Below are positions 1-7,748 of a DNA stretch of 48,164 bases, piece after piece; within the stretch, counting starts at the first letter, position 1, and every line of letters begins with the position of its first letter. The DNA comes from Haematobacter genomosp. 1 (GTDB taxonomy: Bacteria; Pseudomonadota; Alphaproteobacteria; Rhodobacterales; Rhodobacteraceae), in contig NZ_NIPW01000038.1 in NCBI RefSeq assembly GCF_002196855.1, forward strand, positions 1 to 48,164. Direction: 5' to 3'. The position numbers and the translations under genes are program-made. The notes beneath the pieces are model-generated. The model searched no databases and was not told the origin of the DNA. It saw nothing but the letters and a program-made list of their open reading frames with translations.

Positions 1-71
1 CGGCGGCGCAGGGCAGCATTGTAGTCGGGCCAGTTCGTCGTGCGATAGCGGGGAGAGGAAGGCTTCGGCAT
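1..71 (-). CDS. IS5-family transposase, N-terminal part (runs off window)
   Basis: About 23 codons are visible from an ATG at 71. The product starts MPKPSSPRYRTTNW and continues with PDYNAALRRR. This matches the typical N-terminus of IS5/IS903-group transposases, which have a TxNWxxYNxAL motif. The fragment at 792-917 has the same motif in a different copy. The rest of the gene lies left of the window, so whether it is intact cannot be judged. Confidence 0.6.
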   Translation of the reverse strand, partial: MPKPSSPRYRTTNWPDYNAALRR

Positions 72-135
72 GGCCCGAACCTAACACTCAGGATTCACGA
101 CGTGAATCCGCCTCACCGATAAGTGCAACAATGCC
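1..135 (-). mobile_element. IS5-family (IS903-like) insertion sequence, 5' end only
   Basis: This is the upstream end of an insertion sequence whose body runs off the left window edge. The outer end near 115-135, read on the minus strand, begins GGGCATTGTTGCACTTATC, which resembles the GGCTTTGTTGCA-type terminal repeats of the IS903 group. A perfect 8-bp hairpin, GGATTCAC-GAC-GTGAATCC, lies at 91-109 between the terminal repeat and the transposase start. A hairpin of the same kind occurs in the second element at 729-917. The mate end and any target duplication are outside the window. Confidence 0.6.
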
Positions 136-509
136 CGTTCCAGGGAAAGACGGCGGCAGGGCTAGGCTCCACCGTCACCCACATCGCCGTTGAAATTCCC
201 CGAGCAAATCGCCATGCTCGACCTGGGGGTTGTCTTCCAAACCGTAACCTGACTCCGGTCAGCAATCGAGGCTTCGTATGAAACCTAGCCCCGTCATCCC
301 TACCCCCTGATCGTCAGGCAAAATGCGCCGTTTTCTTGGACGAGGTGGTAGGATTAGCCGCAATCAGGCTTGGTCAGTCTGGGTCATCAAGCTGGACGGC
401 GAAATTTCCGAACTGCTGGTCGCGACCAGCACAGTAGATGCGGATAAAAGTGCTATTGTAGGAAACTGAAATCCCCGGTGCGGTGCCGGAACCGCGTTTT
501 GACGCAGCC
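136..509. other. Intergenic stretch without a recognisable gene
   Basis: This lies between two insertion sequence remnants. The only plus-strand reading frame of note starts at an ATG at 323 and gives about 48 residues ending near 469. It has no recognisable motif and no convincing ribosome binding site. I see no RNA gene here. It is probably decayed spacer. Confidence 0.4.
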
Positions 510-728
510 TCAGCCCATTGCGGCCGGTCGCCTTTCCTTGAGCCTGCCGAACATGCTCTCGATCCGGTTGCGCCGCTTGTAGCGGCGCTTGTCATACTTG
601 ACTGGCGTCCTGCGCTGATTTCGGCCGGGGATGCAGGCGCGTATCCCCTTGTCCTGCAACACTTCCCGGAACCAGTCCGCGTCATAGCCGCGATCCCCGA
701 GCAACCATTTGACCTTTGGCAGGCTGCT
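510..728 (-). pseudogene. IS5-family (IS427-like) transposase, C-terminal fragment
   Basis: Reading leftward from 728, the frame encodes SLPKVKWLLGDRGYDADWF, then a CIPGRN segment, then a KRRNRIESMFGRLKE segment. The GDRGYDAD motif carries the second catalytic Asp region, and the RxxIExxFxRLK motif carries the catalytic Glu of the IS5 DDE nuclease. The usual C-terminal hydrophobic tail is missing; the frame stops at 510 shortly after RLKE. The N-terminal half is absent because a different IS terminal repeat begins at 729. The gene is therefore a broken remnant with no expected activity. Confidence 0.7.
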
Positions 729-917
729 GACTCTGTTGCACAAATCCTGCGAGGGATTCACCGTGAGAATCCAGCGTGGTAGCTGGAGGTGATGAGCAGA
801 CCGACACCCCCTACCTACAAGACCAAGAACTGGCCGGCCTACAACAAAGCGCTGAAGCGCCCAGGCTCTCTGACGATCTGGTTCGATCCCGCCATGACCT
901 GGGAGGCCAAGTACCAC
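729..917 (+). mobile_element. IS5-family (IS903-like) element, left end with transposase start
   Basis: The sequence at 729-746 (GACTCTGTTGCACAAATC) resembles an IS903-group terminal inverted repeat. It abuts the interrupted IS427-like transposase at 728. After a short hairpin region (GGATTC...GAATCC near 755-775) and a GGAGG at 785-789, a transposase N-terminus starts at ATG 792. Similarity is lost after about 917, so most of the element is deleted. Confidence 0.6.
792..917 (+). pseudogene. IS5-family transposase, N-terminal fragment
   Basis: The frame begins MSRPTPPTYKTKNWPAYNKA and continues with a GSLTIWFDPAMTWEA segment, which is the characteristic N-terminus of IS903-group IS5 transposases. 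About 42 codons match; the frame then runs about 30 further codons to a stop at 1010 with sequence that does not look like a transposase. The start has a good Shine-Dalgarno site, GGAGG at 785-789. All three catalytic acidic residues are missing, so this is a remnant. Confidence 0.65.
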
Positions 918-981
918 TCAAGGTTCGCGTTCGCAGAATACGTGATAAAGTCCGGGAAATCCGCTTTTCGCATTGACGTGA

Positions 982-1011
982 TTGAAGATCGGCATAGTTG
1001 CTTCAGATAAA
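982..1011 (+). promoter_or_regulatory. Possible promoter for the lipoprotein gene
   Basis: TTGAAG at 982-987 and GATAAA at 1006-1011 are separated by 18 bp, close to a sigma-70 arrangement. The region is clearly poorer in GC than its surroundings and lies upstream of the mini-ORF at 1061 and the lipoprotein gene at 1137. This rests on spacing and consensus only. Confidence 0.25.
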
Positions 1012-1060
1012 GTATCGCCAGCTGCACATACAGCATTGAGACTGTTACCTGGAGGAAAGT

Positions 1061-1105
1061 ATGCAACGACGTGTTGTATTTTCGTTCATATCACCTGCGA
1101 TTTGA
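1061..1105 (+). CDS. Possible 14-codon leader peptide
   Basis: A strong Shine-Dalgarno sequence, GGAGG at 1051-1055, sits five bases before an ATG at 1061. The frame is MQRRVVFSFISPAI and then stops at TGA. It ends 31 bp before the lipoprotein start. It could be a translated leader, or a decayed start of a longer gene cut when the neighbouring IS fragment was lost. It is not conserved with anything I recognise. Confidence 0.25.
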   Translation: MQRRVVFSFISPAI

Positions 1106-1136
1106 TGAATTTCATGATCGAGAAAAAGGAAACAGC

Positions 1137-1511
1137 ATGCTTGCCTGGAAATTCATTCCCTTGGGTGTCTGTCTGGGACTATTGAACGGCTGCGGTGCCG
1201 TGGACGAAATCGACAGGATAAACAAAGATTCGGACAGGTCGCAGTGCAATTCCTATGGATTTGTTCAGGGAACCAATGCATTTGCCGAGTGTATGATGCG
1301 CATGGACCGGCAGAGGGAGCGGCAGCTCTCAGGTGTCGATGATCGCTCCTACCGCCGCTCGGATCGGGATCGGGATCGGGATCGCGGCAGAGGCGATGCC
1401 ATTGACACTCGCCCGCAATTCGATTCCGATGGTAATCCGAACTTCGATACCCAAGGTAATTATATCGGGTGCCACGGCATAGGATGCGTGGTTGATAATC
1501 CGGATTCTTGA
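1137..1511 (+). CDS. Small lipoprotein of unknown function
   Basis: The 124-residue product starts MLAWKFIPLGVCLGLLNGC. This is a short lipoprotein signal peptide with a lipobox LNGC, so Cys19 should be lipidated. The start at 1137 has AAAAAGGA just upstream; an earlier in-frame ATG at 1071 would spoil the signal peptide. After the lipobox there is a CNSYGFVQGTNAFAEC motif, a CxxYGFxxGTxxFAxC pattern seen in many small Gram-negative lipoproteins of unknown role. A charged RDRDRDRDRGR stretch near residues 78-88 is encoded by a hexamer repeat. Two further Cys lie near the C-terminus (CHGIGC). The gene is less GC-rich than the core genes and is flanked by IS remnants, so it was probably acquired. 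The function is unknown. Confidence 0.7.
   Translation: MLAWKFIPLGVCLGLLNGCGAVDEIDRINKDSDRSQCNSYGFVQGTNAFAECMMRMDRQRERQLSGVDDRSYRRSDRDRDRDRGRGDAIDTRPQFDSDGNPNFDTQGNYIGCHGIGCVVDNPDS
1361..1384 (+). repeat. Four tandem GGATCG hexamers
   Basis: Four exact copies of GGATCG occur inside the lipoprotein gene and encode the Arg-Asp repeat. The hexamer is in phase, so copy number changes would lengthen or shorten the charged stretch without a frameshift. Confidence 0.85.
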
Positions 1512-1637
1512 GGAAAGAGGGACTTTCCGCCTTCAACGCGCATTTTCCATCCCCTATCGTTGATCTTCGGCGATACTTGGCAAGTCGGTGCCGCATCGTG
1601 GTGAAACGCTTTTCCGACTGAAGTCCCCGAGGTTTGA

Positions 1638-2245
1638 TTATCTCACCCAAATGCCGGATTTTTTGCTAACCACGGGGAGACCTGACCTTAGGTGTTTAGG
1701 TCGTGTTGACAAATGGCGGAGCCAGAGCCTGATGCAGGCGATGTCGATGAAGCCGAGGAAACTGTCTGCGGTTTTGTCGTAGCGGGTTGCCAGCCGGCGG
1801 CTGTTTTTCAGTTTGTTGAAGCAGCGCTCGACCATGTTGCGCAGGGTGTAGATGGTCATGTCGACAGCCTTGCGCACCCTTCGGTTCTTTCGCATCGGTA
1901 TCATGGGCAGGGCGTTGCGGCTCTCGATGTCTTCCCGAATTTTATCAGAGTCATAGCCCCTGTCGGCGACCAGAACTGCTGGCTGCGGCAGGTTGTCGGC
2001 CATCACCATATCATAGCCCGTGTAATCGGAATCTTGCCCGGAGGTGATCTCGGTCCTCATCGGGAGGCCAACGCCGTTGACGCGGAGTTGGATCTTGGTC
2101 GAGAACCCACCTCTTGAACGGCCAAGAGCCTCTTTCGGAGTCCCCCTTTTGCACCCGCCGCATGATGATGGGCGCGTATCACGGTACTGTCGACCATCTG
2201 AAGGTTGCAGGGGGCAATCCCGGCGTGGTTGGCCGTCGGATTACA
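1638..2245 (-). pseudogene. IS5-family (IS427-like) transposase remnant with -1 frameshift
   Basis: The first reading frame, about 2245-2141, encodes NHAGIAPCNLQMVDSTVIRA and then HHHAAGAKGG. The next frame, to 1638, encodes GRSRGGFSTKIQLRVNGVG, then ADRGYDSDKI and MVERCFNKLKNSRRLATRYD. The parts join by a -1 shift at GCAAAAGGGGGA (2141-2152), a slippery site of the type used by IS427-group elements to make the full transposase. The DST, DRGYD and Glu-bearing ERCF motifs are present, so the catalytic core is mostly intact. The N-terminal domain is lost where the Fic gene begins. On the other side the IS end lies near 1697-1711 (TAGGTCGTGTTGACA), and the protein frame reads through it into unrelated sequence. 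Confidence 0.7.
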
Positions 2246-2254
2246 TGATTTATT

Positions 2255-3406
2255 CTAGTCGCTGAACAAAAGCACATATGGGTCATACCGAAAGATGCGG
2301 TTTCGCTTGTTCCCCGTAATTTCATTGACCAAGCCAAGGTCCATCAGCTTTTCCGTTAGCGTATTCGCCGCCTGCGATGAAAGGCCAAGGAGTTGCTGGA
2401 CCGTTGCAACGTTGAAAATCGGCCGTCTATACATGGATTCCAACATTTTGAGGCCGTTAGCTGCGCCTTTACCTAAGTTGTCGATCAGCGTTTGGCGGTG
2501 CGCCTCGCGCATCTGAACAATCTTGCGCGCGGTGTCACTTGCTTCGTTCGCTACTTCTGCCACACCAGCGAGGAAGAACTTCAGCCATTCTTCCCAGGCA
2601 CCCTTATCCCGTACCGCCTGCAAAAGGTCGTAATACTGCGCCCTATGTCGTTTGAGATAATGAGACAGGTAGAGGACGGGTTTGATTAGGGCTTCTCGTT
2701 CACAAAGGCAAAACGTGATGAGCAAGCGACCCATCCGACCGTTGCCATCCAGAAACGGGTGCAAGGTTTCGAAGTGAGCGTGTATCAGCCCTAGGCGGAT
2801 CAAAAGAGGTAAATCATCAGACGCGTGTAGGTAGGTTTCGAAAGCCCCGAGAAGGGTCGGAAGCTCTGATGGTGGCGGTGGGATGAATGTCGCACTGTTC
2901 AGAGTCGCGCCCGCATGTCCTATCCAGTTTTGCGACCTTCTAAACTCGCCCGGCATCGCGTGCTGCCCGCGCACCCCTGTCATCAGGTGGGTGTGGATCT
3001 CGCGGATAAGTCGAAGTGAGAGCGGTAGCTGGCCCAACCTTTCTAGGCCGAAGTTGATGGCGGCCACGTAATTCAGGATTTCTTCCGTATCATCCGGCCG
3101 GAGGGGGTCAAATATCTGCGCCTCAACCTCCAAGACATCACTCAGAGAGGCTTGGGTACCCTCTATCTGGGACGATAGGACCGCCTCCTTCCGTACGTAC
3201 ATGAACACGAAAAGCTCGGAGTTCGGCAGGGCTTCAATCGACCCGTCCAGTCTACCCAGCGCCCGATCCGCTTTGGAGAGCAGCGTGCGAAGCTCATCGT
3301 CGAAGACGACAGGTGGGGATGGCGGAAGATTATTGGGTATAAATGCCCGGTATCCCTCAATCTGTTGTATGTAGGTTCCGGTTCGATCCAAGATGTAGAG
3401 CCTCAC
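2255..3406 (-). CDS. Fic-domain protein, class II, predicted AMP transferase
   Basis: The 383-residue protein is a Fic-family enzyme. These usually transfer AMP from ATP to a Ser, Thr or Tyr of a target protein. The active-site motif HPFLDGNGRMGR near residue 216 fits HxFx(D/E)GNGRxxR exactly. An inhibitory motif SSQIEG near residues 77-82 matches (S/T)xxxE(G/N). Placed before the Fic core, it marks a class II, self-inhibited enzyme, so no separate antitoxin gene is needed, and none is seen. The C-terminal 80 residues look like a winged helix (IFNVATVQQLLGLSSQAANT), typical of Fic proteins with a DNA-binding tail. The start codon is GTG at 3406. A palindrome overlaps the presumed promoter. 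The gene sits between IS debris and a tRNA gene, which suggests horizontal acquisition. Confidence 0.88.
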   Translation of the reverse strand: MRLYILDRTGTYIQQIEGYRAFIPNNLPPSPPVVFDDELRTLLSKADRALGRLDGSIEALPNSELFVFMYVRKEAVLSSQIEGTQASLSDVLEVEAQIFDPLRPDDTEEILNYVAAINFGLERLGQLPLSLRLIREIHTHLMTGVRGQHAMPGEFRRSQNWIGHAGATLNSATFIPPPPSELPTLLGAFETYLHASDDLPLLIRLGLIHAHFETLHPFLDGNGRMGRLLITFCLCEREALIKPVLYLSHYLKRHRAQYYDLLQAVRDKGAWEEWLKFFLAGVAEVANEASDTARKIVQMREAHRQTLIDNLGKGAANGLKMLESMYRRPIFNVATVQQLLGLSSQAANTLTEKLMDLGLVNEITGNKRNRIFRYDPYVLLFSD

Positions 3407-3423
3407 AAAGGGATATGCCTTTT

Positions 3424-3488
3424 CTTGATCAAGCTTACGGAATCACAGCCTCGAATCAAGCTCCATAATCAACTATTACTTGATTATA
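3424..3488 (-). promoter_or_regulatory. Fic promoter with palindromic operator candidates
   Basis: On the minus strand a perfect TATAAT (3483-3488) overlaps an inverted repeat, ATAATCAA-N7-TTGATTAT (3465-3487). A 10-bp palindrome, CTTGATCAAG, lies at 3424-3433, and a half site, GAATCAAG, near 3453-3460. All share a TTGAT/ATCAA core. This is the layout expected for an autoregulated gene whose repressor covers the -10 box. The Fic protein itself has a C-terminal winged helix and is the obvious candidate repressor, but that is inference. Confidence 0.5.
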
Positions 3489-3938
3489 GGGGGGTTGACG
3501 GCAAGATGGGTAACTTTGCTTGACTAGCAAGGCGACCGCATACTTCCCCCGTCAGCGCCACTCCTATCCTAGCCGCGACTTCTCCGCTTTCGGGGCACTG
3601 CTTCGAGGCCCTCATAGGCGCGGCAAGGGGTCGATGAGGGCAAGGAGGTATTTCGTGACGCAGAACGCTACACTTGGCGAGGGCGCTGGGAATCTCCCCC
3701 AGGCGACCGATACCCAGCGCCATACCCGTGCCTCTCGCACCACAGGTTTTTTCGTCTGATTGAAATTGCGGTCTACGGAGCTTCGTGCCAGCCGGGACTA
3801 AGTTATGGCCCCGGCAGAAGTCTCACACGGTATCGTGAAATGTCAGAGCATCTCGCGCGCGATGTGGGGTAAGGTGTGGGATGCGTCGAATGCGGTGCCT
3901 AAAAATGCCAGCATTATCAAACGACTATATAAGAGTTT
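3489..3938. other. Gene-free stretch between fic and tRNA-Ala
   Basis: Reading frames here are short and unlike known proteins on both strands. The frame running from 3805 into the tRNA and beyond is a chance ORF. The stretch immediately 3' of the tRNA (about 3791-3938) is where an integrated element's attachment site and integrase would normally lie. I could not recognise an integrase, and I found no second copy of the tRNA 3' end within the window. Confidence 0.4.
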
Positions 3939-4014
<76 letters not shown>

Positions 4015-4103
4015 TCACCGTGGTGGGCTTTTGGACCATGTGAGAGAGAGTGTCAAGCGAGCGCTGCGGATTTTCCGCGCCGATCGACGTTCGCCGCGGC
4101 AGC

Positions 4104-4138
4104 CGGACTGGCGGGGGCTCGCTGCCCCCGTCAGTCCG
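4104..4138 (-). terminator. Strong hairpin downstream of gcvP
   Basis: CGGACTGGCGGGGGC (4104-4118) and GCCCCCGTCAGTCCG (4124-4138) form a 15-bp stem with one wobble or mismatch and a 5-nt loop, 20 bp after the gcvP stop. No clear T run follows on the minus strand, so termination strength is uncertain. Confidence 0.55.
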
Positions 4139-4158
4139 ACTCCTTCAAACGGGCTCCG

Positions 4159-6996
4159 TCATTCGGCCGCTTCGGCATAGGCCTCCATCGGCGGGCATAT
4201 GCAGATCAGGTTGCGGTCGCCCCAGACGTTGTCCACCCGTCCCACGGGCGGCCAGTATTTGTCTTCGCGGAAGGAGCCGGGCGGGAAACAGCCTTGCTCC
4301 CGCGCGTATTTCCGATCCCAGTCGGCCACGAGGTCATTCACCGTATGCGGCGCGAAGCGGAGTGGGCTTTCGGAAGCCAGAAGCTCTCCACGCTCCACTG
4401 CGGCGATCTCCTCGCGGATGGCCAGCAGCGCAGCGATGAACCGGTCCAGCTCCGCCTGCGTCTCCGATTCGGTCGGCTCCACCATGAGCGTTCCGGGCAC
4501 CGGGAACGACATCGTCGGGGCGTGGAAGCCGTTGTCGACCAGCCGCTTGGCAATGTCGTCCACCGTGACGCCCGCTTCCGCGAACGGGCGGGTATCGAGG
4601 ATGCACTCATGCGCCACCCGGCCCGCGCGCCCCTTGTAGAGAACCTCATAGGCCCCTTTCAGCCGCGCGGCGATGTAGTTGGCGTTCAGGATCGCCACGC
4701 GGGTCGCCTGCGTCAGCCCGGCCCCGCCCATCAGCAGGCAGTAGGCCCAGGAGATGAGCAGGATGGAGGCCGAGCCGAAGGGCGCGGCGGAGACTGCCCC
4801 CTCCTCTCCCGTCTGCGGATCGGTGGGCAGGAAGGGCGCGAGATGCGCCTTCACGCCGATCGGCCCCATGCCCGGTCCACCGCCGCCATGCGGGATCGCA
4901 AAGGTCTTGTGCAGGTTCAGGTGGCTCACGTCGCCGCCGATCTCGCCCGGCTTCACGAGGCCCACCATCGCGTTCATGTTGGCGCCGTCGATATAGACCT
5001 GCCCGCCGTGCTCATGGGTGATGGCGCAGATCTCGCGCACCGTCTCCTCGAAAACGCCGTGGGTGGAGGGGTAGGTGATCATGACCGCGGCAAGGTTCCC
5101 GCCCGCCGCGGCGGCTTTCGCGCGGAAATCCTCCACGTCGATGTCGCCGTCCGGCATTGCCTTCACCGGCACGACCTTCATGCCCACCATCTGCGCCGAG
5201 GCCGGGTTGGTGCCATGGGCGGAGACCGGGATCAGGCAGATGTTGCGATGCCCCTCCCCCCGCGACCGGTGATAGGCGGCGATGGTCAGCAGCCCGGCAT
5301 ATTCCCCCTGCGCGCCGGAGTTCGGCTGCATGGAGAAGGCGTCATAGCCGGTGATCGTGCAGAGTTTCTGCGACAGGTCGGCAACCACTTCCGCATAGCC
5401 CTGCGCCTGATCCAGCGGTGCAAAGGGATGCAGCGTGTTGAAGGCGGGCCAGGTGATCGGCATCATCTCGGCCGCCGCGTTCAGCTTCATCGTGCAGGAG
5501 CCAAGCGGGATCATCGCCCGGTCCAGCGCCAGATCACGGTCCGACAGACGGCGCATGTAGCGCATCATCTCGGATTCCGCCCGGTTCATCTGGAACACCG
5601 GGTGGGTCAGATAGTCGGACTGCCGGATCAGCGCGTCGGGGAAGCCGGTGCTGTCCGCCTCCGGCGCCTCGCCCTCGATCCCGAAGGCCTTCAGCAGCCG
5701 GCCCAGCACCTCCTCATCCGCAATCTCGTCCATGGAGATGCCGACGCGGTCGGTGCCCACCTTGCGCAGGTTGATGCCCTGCTGAACCGCTGCGGCCAGA
5801 ATGCCGGCCTGCCCCACGCCCACCTCCACGGTGATCGTGTCGAAAAACGCCTCGGGCCGCACGGGAAGCCCCGCCGCCTTCAGCGCCGCGGCCAGCCGCA
5901 CGGTGCGGAAGTGGATGCGTTCGGCAATGGCGCGTAGGCCCTTCGGCCCGTGGAACACCGCGTAGAAAGACGCCATCACCGCCAGCAGCGCCTGCGCCGT
6001 GCAGACGTTGGAGGTCGCCTTCTCCCGCCGGATATGCTGCTCACGCGTCTGCAGCGCGAGCCGGTAGGCCCGGTTGCCGCGCGCATCGACGGAGACACCG
6101 ACGATCCGGCCCGGCATGTTGCGCTTGAACTCGTCCCGGCAGGACATGAACGCGGCATGCGGGCCGCCATAGCCCATCGGCACGCCGAACCGCTGGGCGG
6201 AGCCGACGGCGATATCCGCTCCCATCGCCCCCGGCTCCTTCAGCATGGTCAGCGCAAGCAGGTCGGTCGCCACCACCGCCAGCGCCTTGGCGCCGTGCAG
6301 CGCGGCGATCAGGTCGGTGAAATCCCGCACGTCGCCATGGGTGCCGGGATACTGGAAGATCGCGCCGAACACCGATGCCGGATCCAGCGTCTCCGGCGCG
6401 CCCCTGACGATCTCGATACCGAGGGGGGCGGCCCGCGTCTCGATGACCGCGAGGGTCTGCGGGTGCAGGTTCTCATCGACGAAGAACGCCGTGGCCTTGG
6501 ACTTCGCGCTCCGCTGGGCCATCGTCATGGCTTCGGCGGCGGCAGTTGCCTCGTCGAGCAGCGAGGCATTGGCCACCGGCAGCCCGGTCAGGTCCGACAC
6601 CATCGTCTGGAAATTCAGCAGCGCCTCCAGCCGCCCCTGCGCGATCTCCGGCTGGTAGGGGGTGTAGGCGGTGTACCACGCCGGGTTTTCGAGGATATTC
6701 CGCTGGATCGCGGGCGGCGTCACCGTGCCGTAGTAGCCCTGCCCGATCAGGCTGACCATCACCCGGTTCTTCGCGGCGACATCGGTGAGCTTCTGGAGCA
6801 GCTTGTGCTCCGCCAGCGGCGCCCAGTCGAGCGGCTCCGGCTGCCGGATGGAGGCGGGTATCGTCTGGTCGATCAGCTCGTCCAGCGACGCGACACCGAC
6901 AGCGGCCAGCATCTCCTCCATCTCGGCGGGCGAAGGCCCGATATGGCGGCGGTTGGCAAAGTCGTAGGGGTCGTAATCGGTGCGCTTGTAGGTCAT
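4159..6996 (-). CDS. gcvP: Glycine dehydrogenase (aminomethyl-transferring), P protein
   Basis: The 945-residue pyridoxal-phosphate enzyme decarboxylates glycine and passes the aminomethyl group to the lipoyl arm of GcvH in the cytoplasm. The full fused form, about 950 residues, is present, with both homologous halves. The PLP lysine lies in [16 protein letters not shown] near residue 697. The N-terminus has the usual [16 protein letters not shown] prefer the ATG at 6996, preceded by GGGAG; a GTG nine bases upstream is possible. It is the last gene of the gcv group, 18 bp after the VOC gene, and is followed by a strong hairpin. Glycine control through the upstream riboswitch is expected. Confidence 0.97.
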   Translation of the reverse strand: MTYKRTDYDPYDFANRRHIGPSPAEMEEMLAAVGVASLDELIDQTIPASIRQPEPLDWAPLAEHKLLQKLTDVAAKNRVMVSLIGQGYYGTVTPPAIQRNILENPAWYTAYTPYQPEIAQGRLEALLNFQTMVSDLTGLPVANASLLDEATAAAEAMTMAQRSAKSKATAFFVDENLHPQTLAVIETRAAPLGIEIVRGAPETLDPASVFGAIFQYPGTHGDVRDFTDLIAALHGAKALAVVATDLLALTMLKEPGAMGADIAVGSAQRFGVPMGYGGPHAAFMSCRDEFKRNMPGRIVGVSVDARGNRAYRLALQTREQHIRREKATSNVCTAQALLAVMASFYAVFHGPKGLRAIAERIHFRTVRLAAALKAAGLPVRPEAFFDTITVEVGVGQAGILAAAVQQGINLRKVGTDRVGISMDEIADEEVLGRLLKAFGIEGEAPEADSTGFPDALIRQSDYLTHPVFQMNRAESEMMRYMRRLSDRDLALDRAMIPLGSCTMKLNAAAEMMPITWPAFNTLHPFAPLDQAQGYAEVVADLSQKLCTITGYDAFSMQPNSGAQGEYAGLLTIAAYHRSRGEGHRNICLIPVSAHGTNPASAQMVGMKVVPVKAMPDGDIDVEDFRAKAAAAGGNLAAVMITYPSTHGVFEETVREICAITHEHGGQVYIDGANMNAMVGLVKPGEIGGDVSHLNLHKTFAIPHGGGGPGMGPIGVKAHLAPFLPTDPQTGEEGAVSAAPFGSASILLISWAYCLLMGGAGLTQATRVAILNANYIAARLKGAYEVLYKGRAGRVAHECILDTRPFAEAGVTVDDIAKRLVDNGFHAPTMSFPVPGTLMVEPTESETQAELDRFIAALLAIREEIAAVERGELLASESPLRFAPHTVNDLVADWDRKYAREQGCFPPGSFREDKYWPPVGRVDNVWGDRNLICICPPMEAYAEAAE

Positions 6997-7014
6997 GGCT
7001 CCCACTCCCGGGCG

Positions 7015-7362
7015 TCAGGCATGGCTCAGAACGTTGACGAGATTGCCCGCCGGATCGCGAAGAAAGAACCGGCGGACGCCCCATGGCTCGACCATGGGAC
7101 CGTATTCGATGGCTGCGCCCTGCGATGTCGCACGGTCCAGCACGCTGTCGAGATCATCGACCTCGATGGAGAGGGCGGGGAGCGGGGTGCCGCTGCCGCC
7201 CTCGGAGGCGAGGCTCATCTGGGTGGTGGATGCGTCCCCCGCAAGGGTGACGATGAAACCGTGATCCATCACCGGCTGAAGCCCGAACACCGCCTGATAG
7301 AAGGCGGCAAGGCGCTGCGGATCCGCCGAAGGCAAATTCGGCACGATCCGCAGGACGGTCAC
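7015..7362 (-). CDS. VOC-fold (glyoxalase/bleomycin resistance-like) protein
   Basis: The 115-residue protein has the paired beta-alpha-beta-beta-beta modules of the vicinal oxygen chelate fold. Features include an N-terminal PSADPQRLAAFYQAVFGL, a central ALSIEVDDLDSVLDRA, and the C-terminal RRFFLRDPAGNLVNVL typical of the family. The start is GTG at 7362, overlapping the gcvH stop by four bases, so the two are translationally coupled. It sits inside the glycine cleavage operon between gcvH and gcvP, which is not the standard gcvTHP content. The substrate cannot be deduced. A role in handling a reactive by-product of glycine or C1 metabolism is speculation. Confidence 0.85.
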   Translation of the reverse strand: MTVLRIVPNLPSADPQRLAAFYQAVFGLQPVMDHGFIVTLAGDASTTQMSLASEGGSGTPLPALSIEVDDLDSVLDRATSQGAAIEYGPMVEPWGVRRFFLRDPAGNLVNVLSHA

Positions 7363-7739
7363 GAGATGAAGTCCTTGTAGGCGTCCTCATCCATGAAGTC
7401 TTCGATCAGGTCGATCGAATCGAGCTTCATCTTGAAGAACCATGCCGCCCCCTGCGCGTCGTCGTTGACGAGGGCGGGATTCTCGGACAGCACGGTGTTC
7501 ACCTCCACGATCTCGCCCTCTAGGGGGGCGAGGATGTCGGAGGCGGCCTTCACGCTCTCGATCACCACAACCTCGTCGCTCTGGGCGACCATGGTGCCGG
7601 GCTCCGGCAGTTCCACGAAGACCACGTCGCCCAACTGCTCGGCGGCATAGTCCGTGATTCCGACCACGACGAGGTCACCCTCGACGCGGAGCCATTCATG
7701 TTCTTCCGTAAACCGGATCGTTCCGTTGGCGACGCTCAT
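7359..7739 (-). CDS. gcvH: Glycine cleavage system H protein
   Basis: The 126-residue lipoyl carrier shuttles the aminomethyl group from GcvP to GcvT and is reoxidised by dihydrolipoamide dehydrogenase. The lipoylation site is the Lys in VIESVKAASDI. The N-terminal FTEEHEWLRVEGDLVVVGIT and C-terminal acidic tail are standard, and the length is normal. It starts 10 bp after the gcvT stop and overlaps the VOC gene by four bases. It is co-transcribed behind the glycine riboswitch. Confidence 0.97.
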   Translation of the reverse strand: MSVANGTIRFTEEHEWLRVEGDLVVVGITDYAAEQLGDVVFVELPEPGTMVAQSDEVVVIESVKAASDILAPLEGEIVEVNTVLSENPALVNDDAQGAAWFFKMKLDSIDLIEDFMDEDAYKDFIS

Positions 7740-7748
7740 TTTCCCTCG

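Noticed and set aside
719-730. Third MITE end (GCAGGCTGCTGA) inside the IS remnant
   Set aside because: The bases are explained by the transposase codons for SLP and the adjoining IS end, and no further similarity to the MITE follows.
3520-3759. Small protein-coding gene between fic and the tRNA
   Set aside because: Frames on both strands here are under 80 codons, lack ribosome sites and show no motif.
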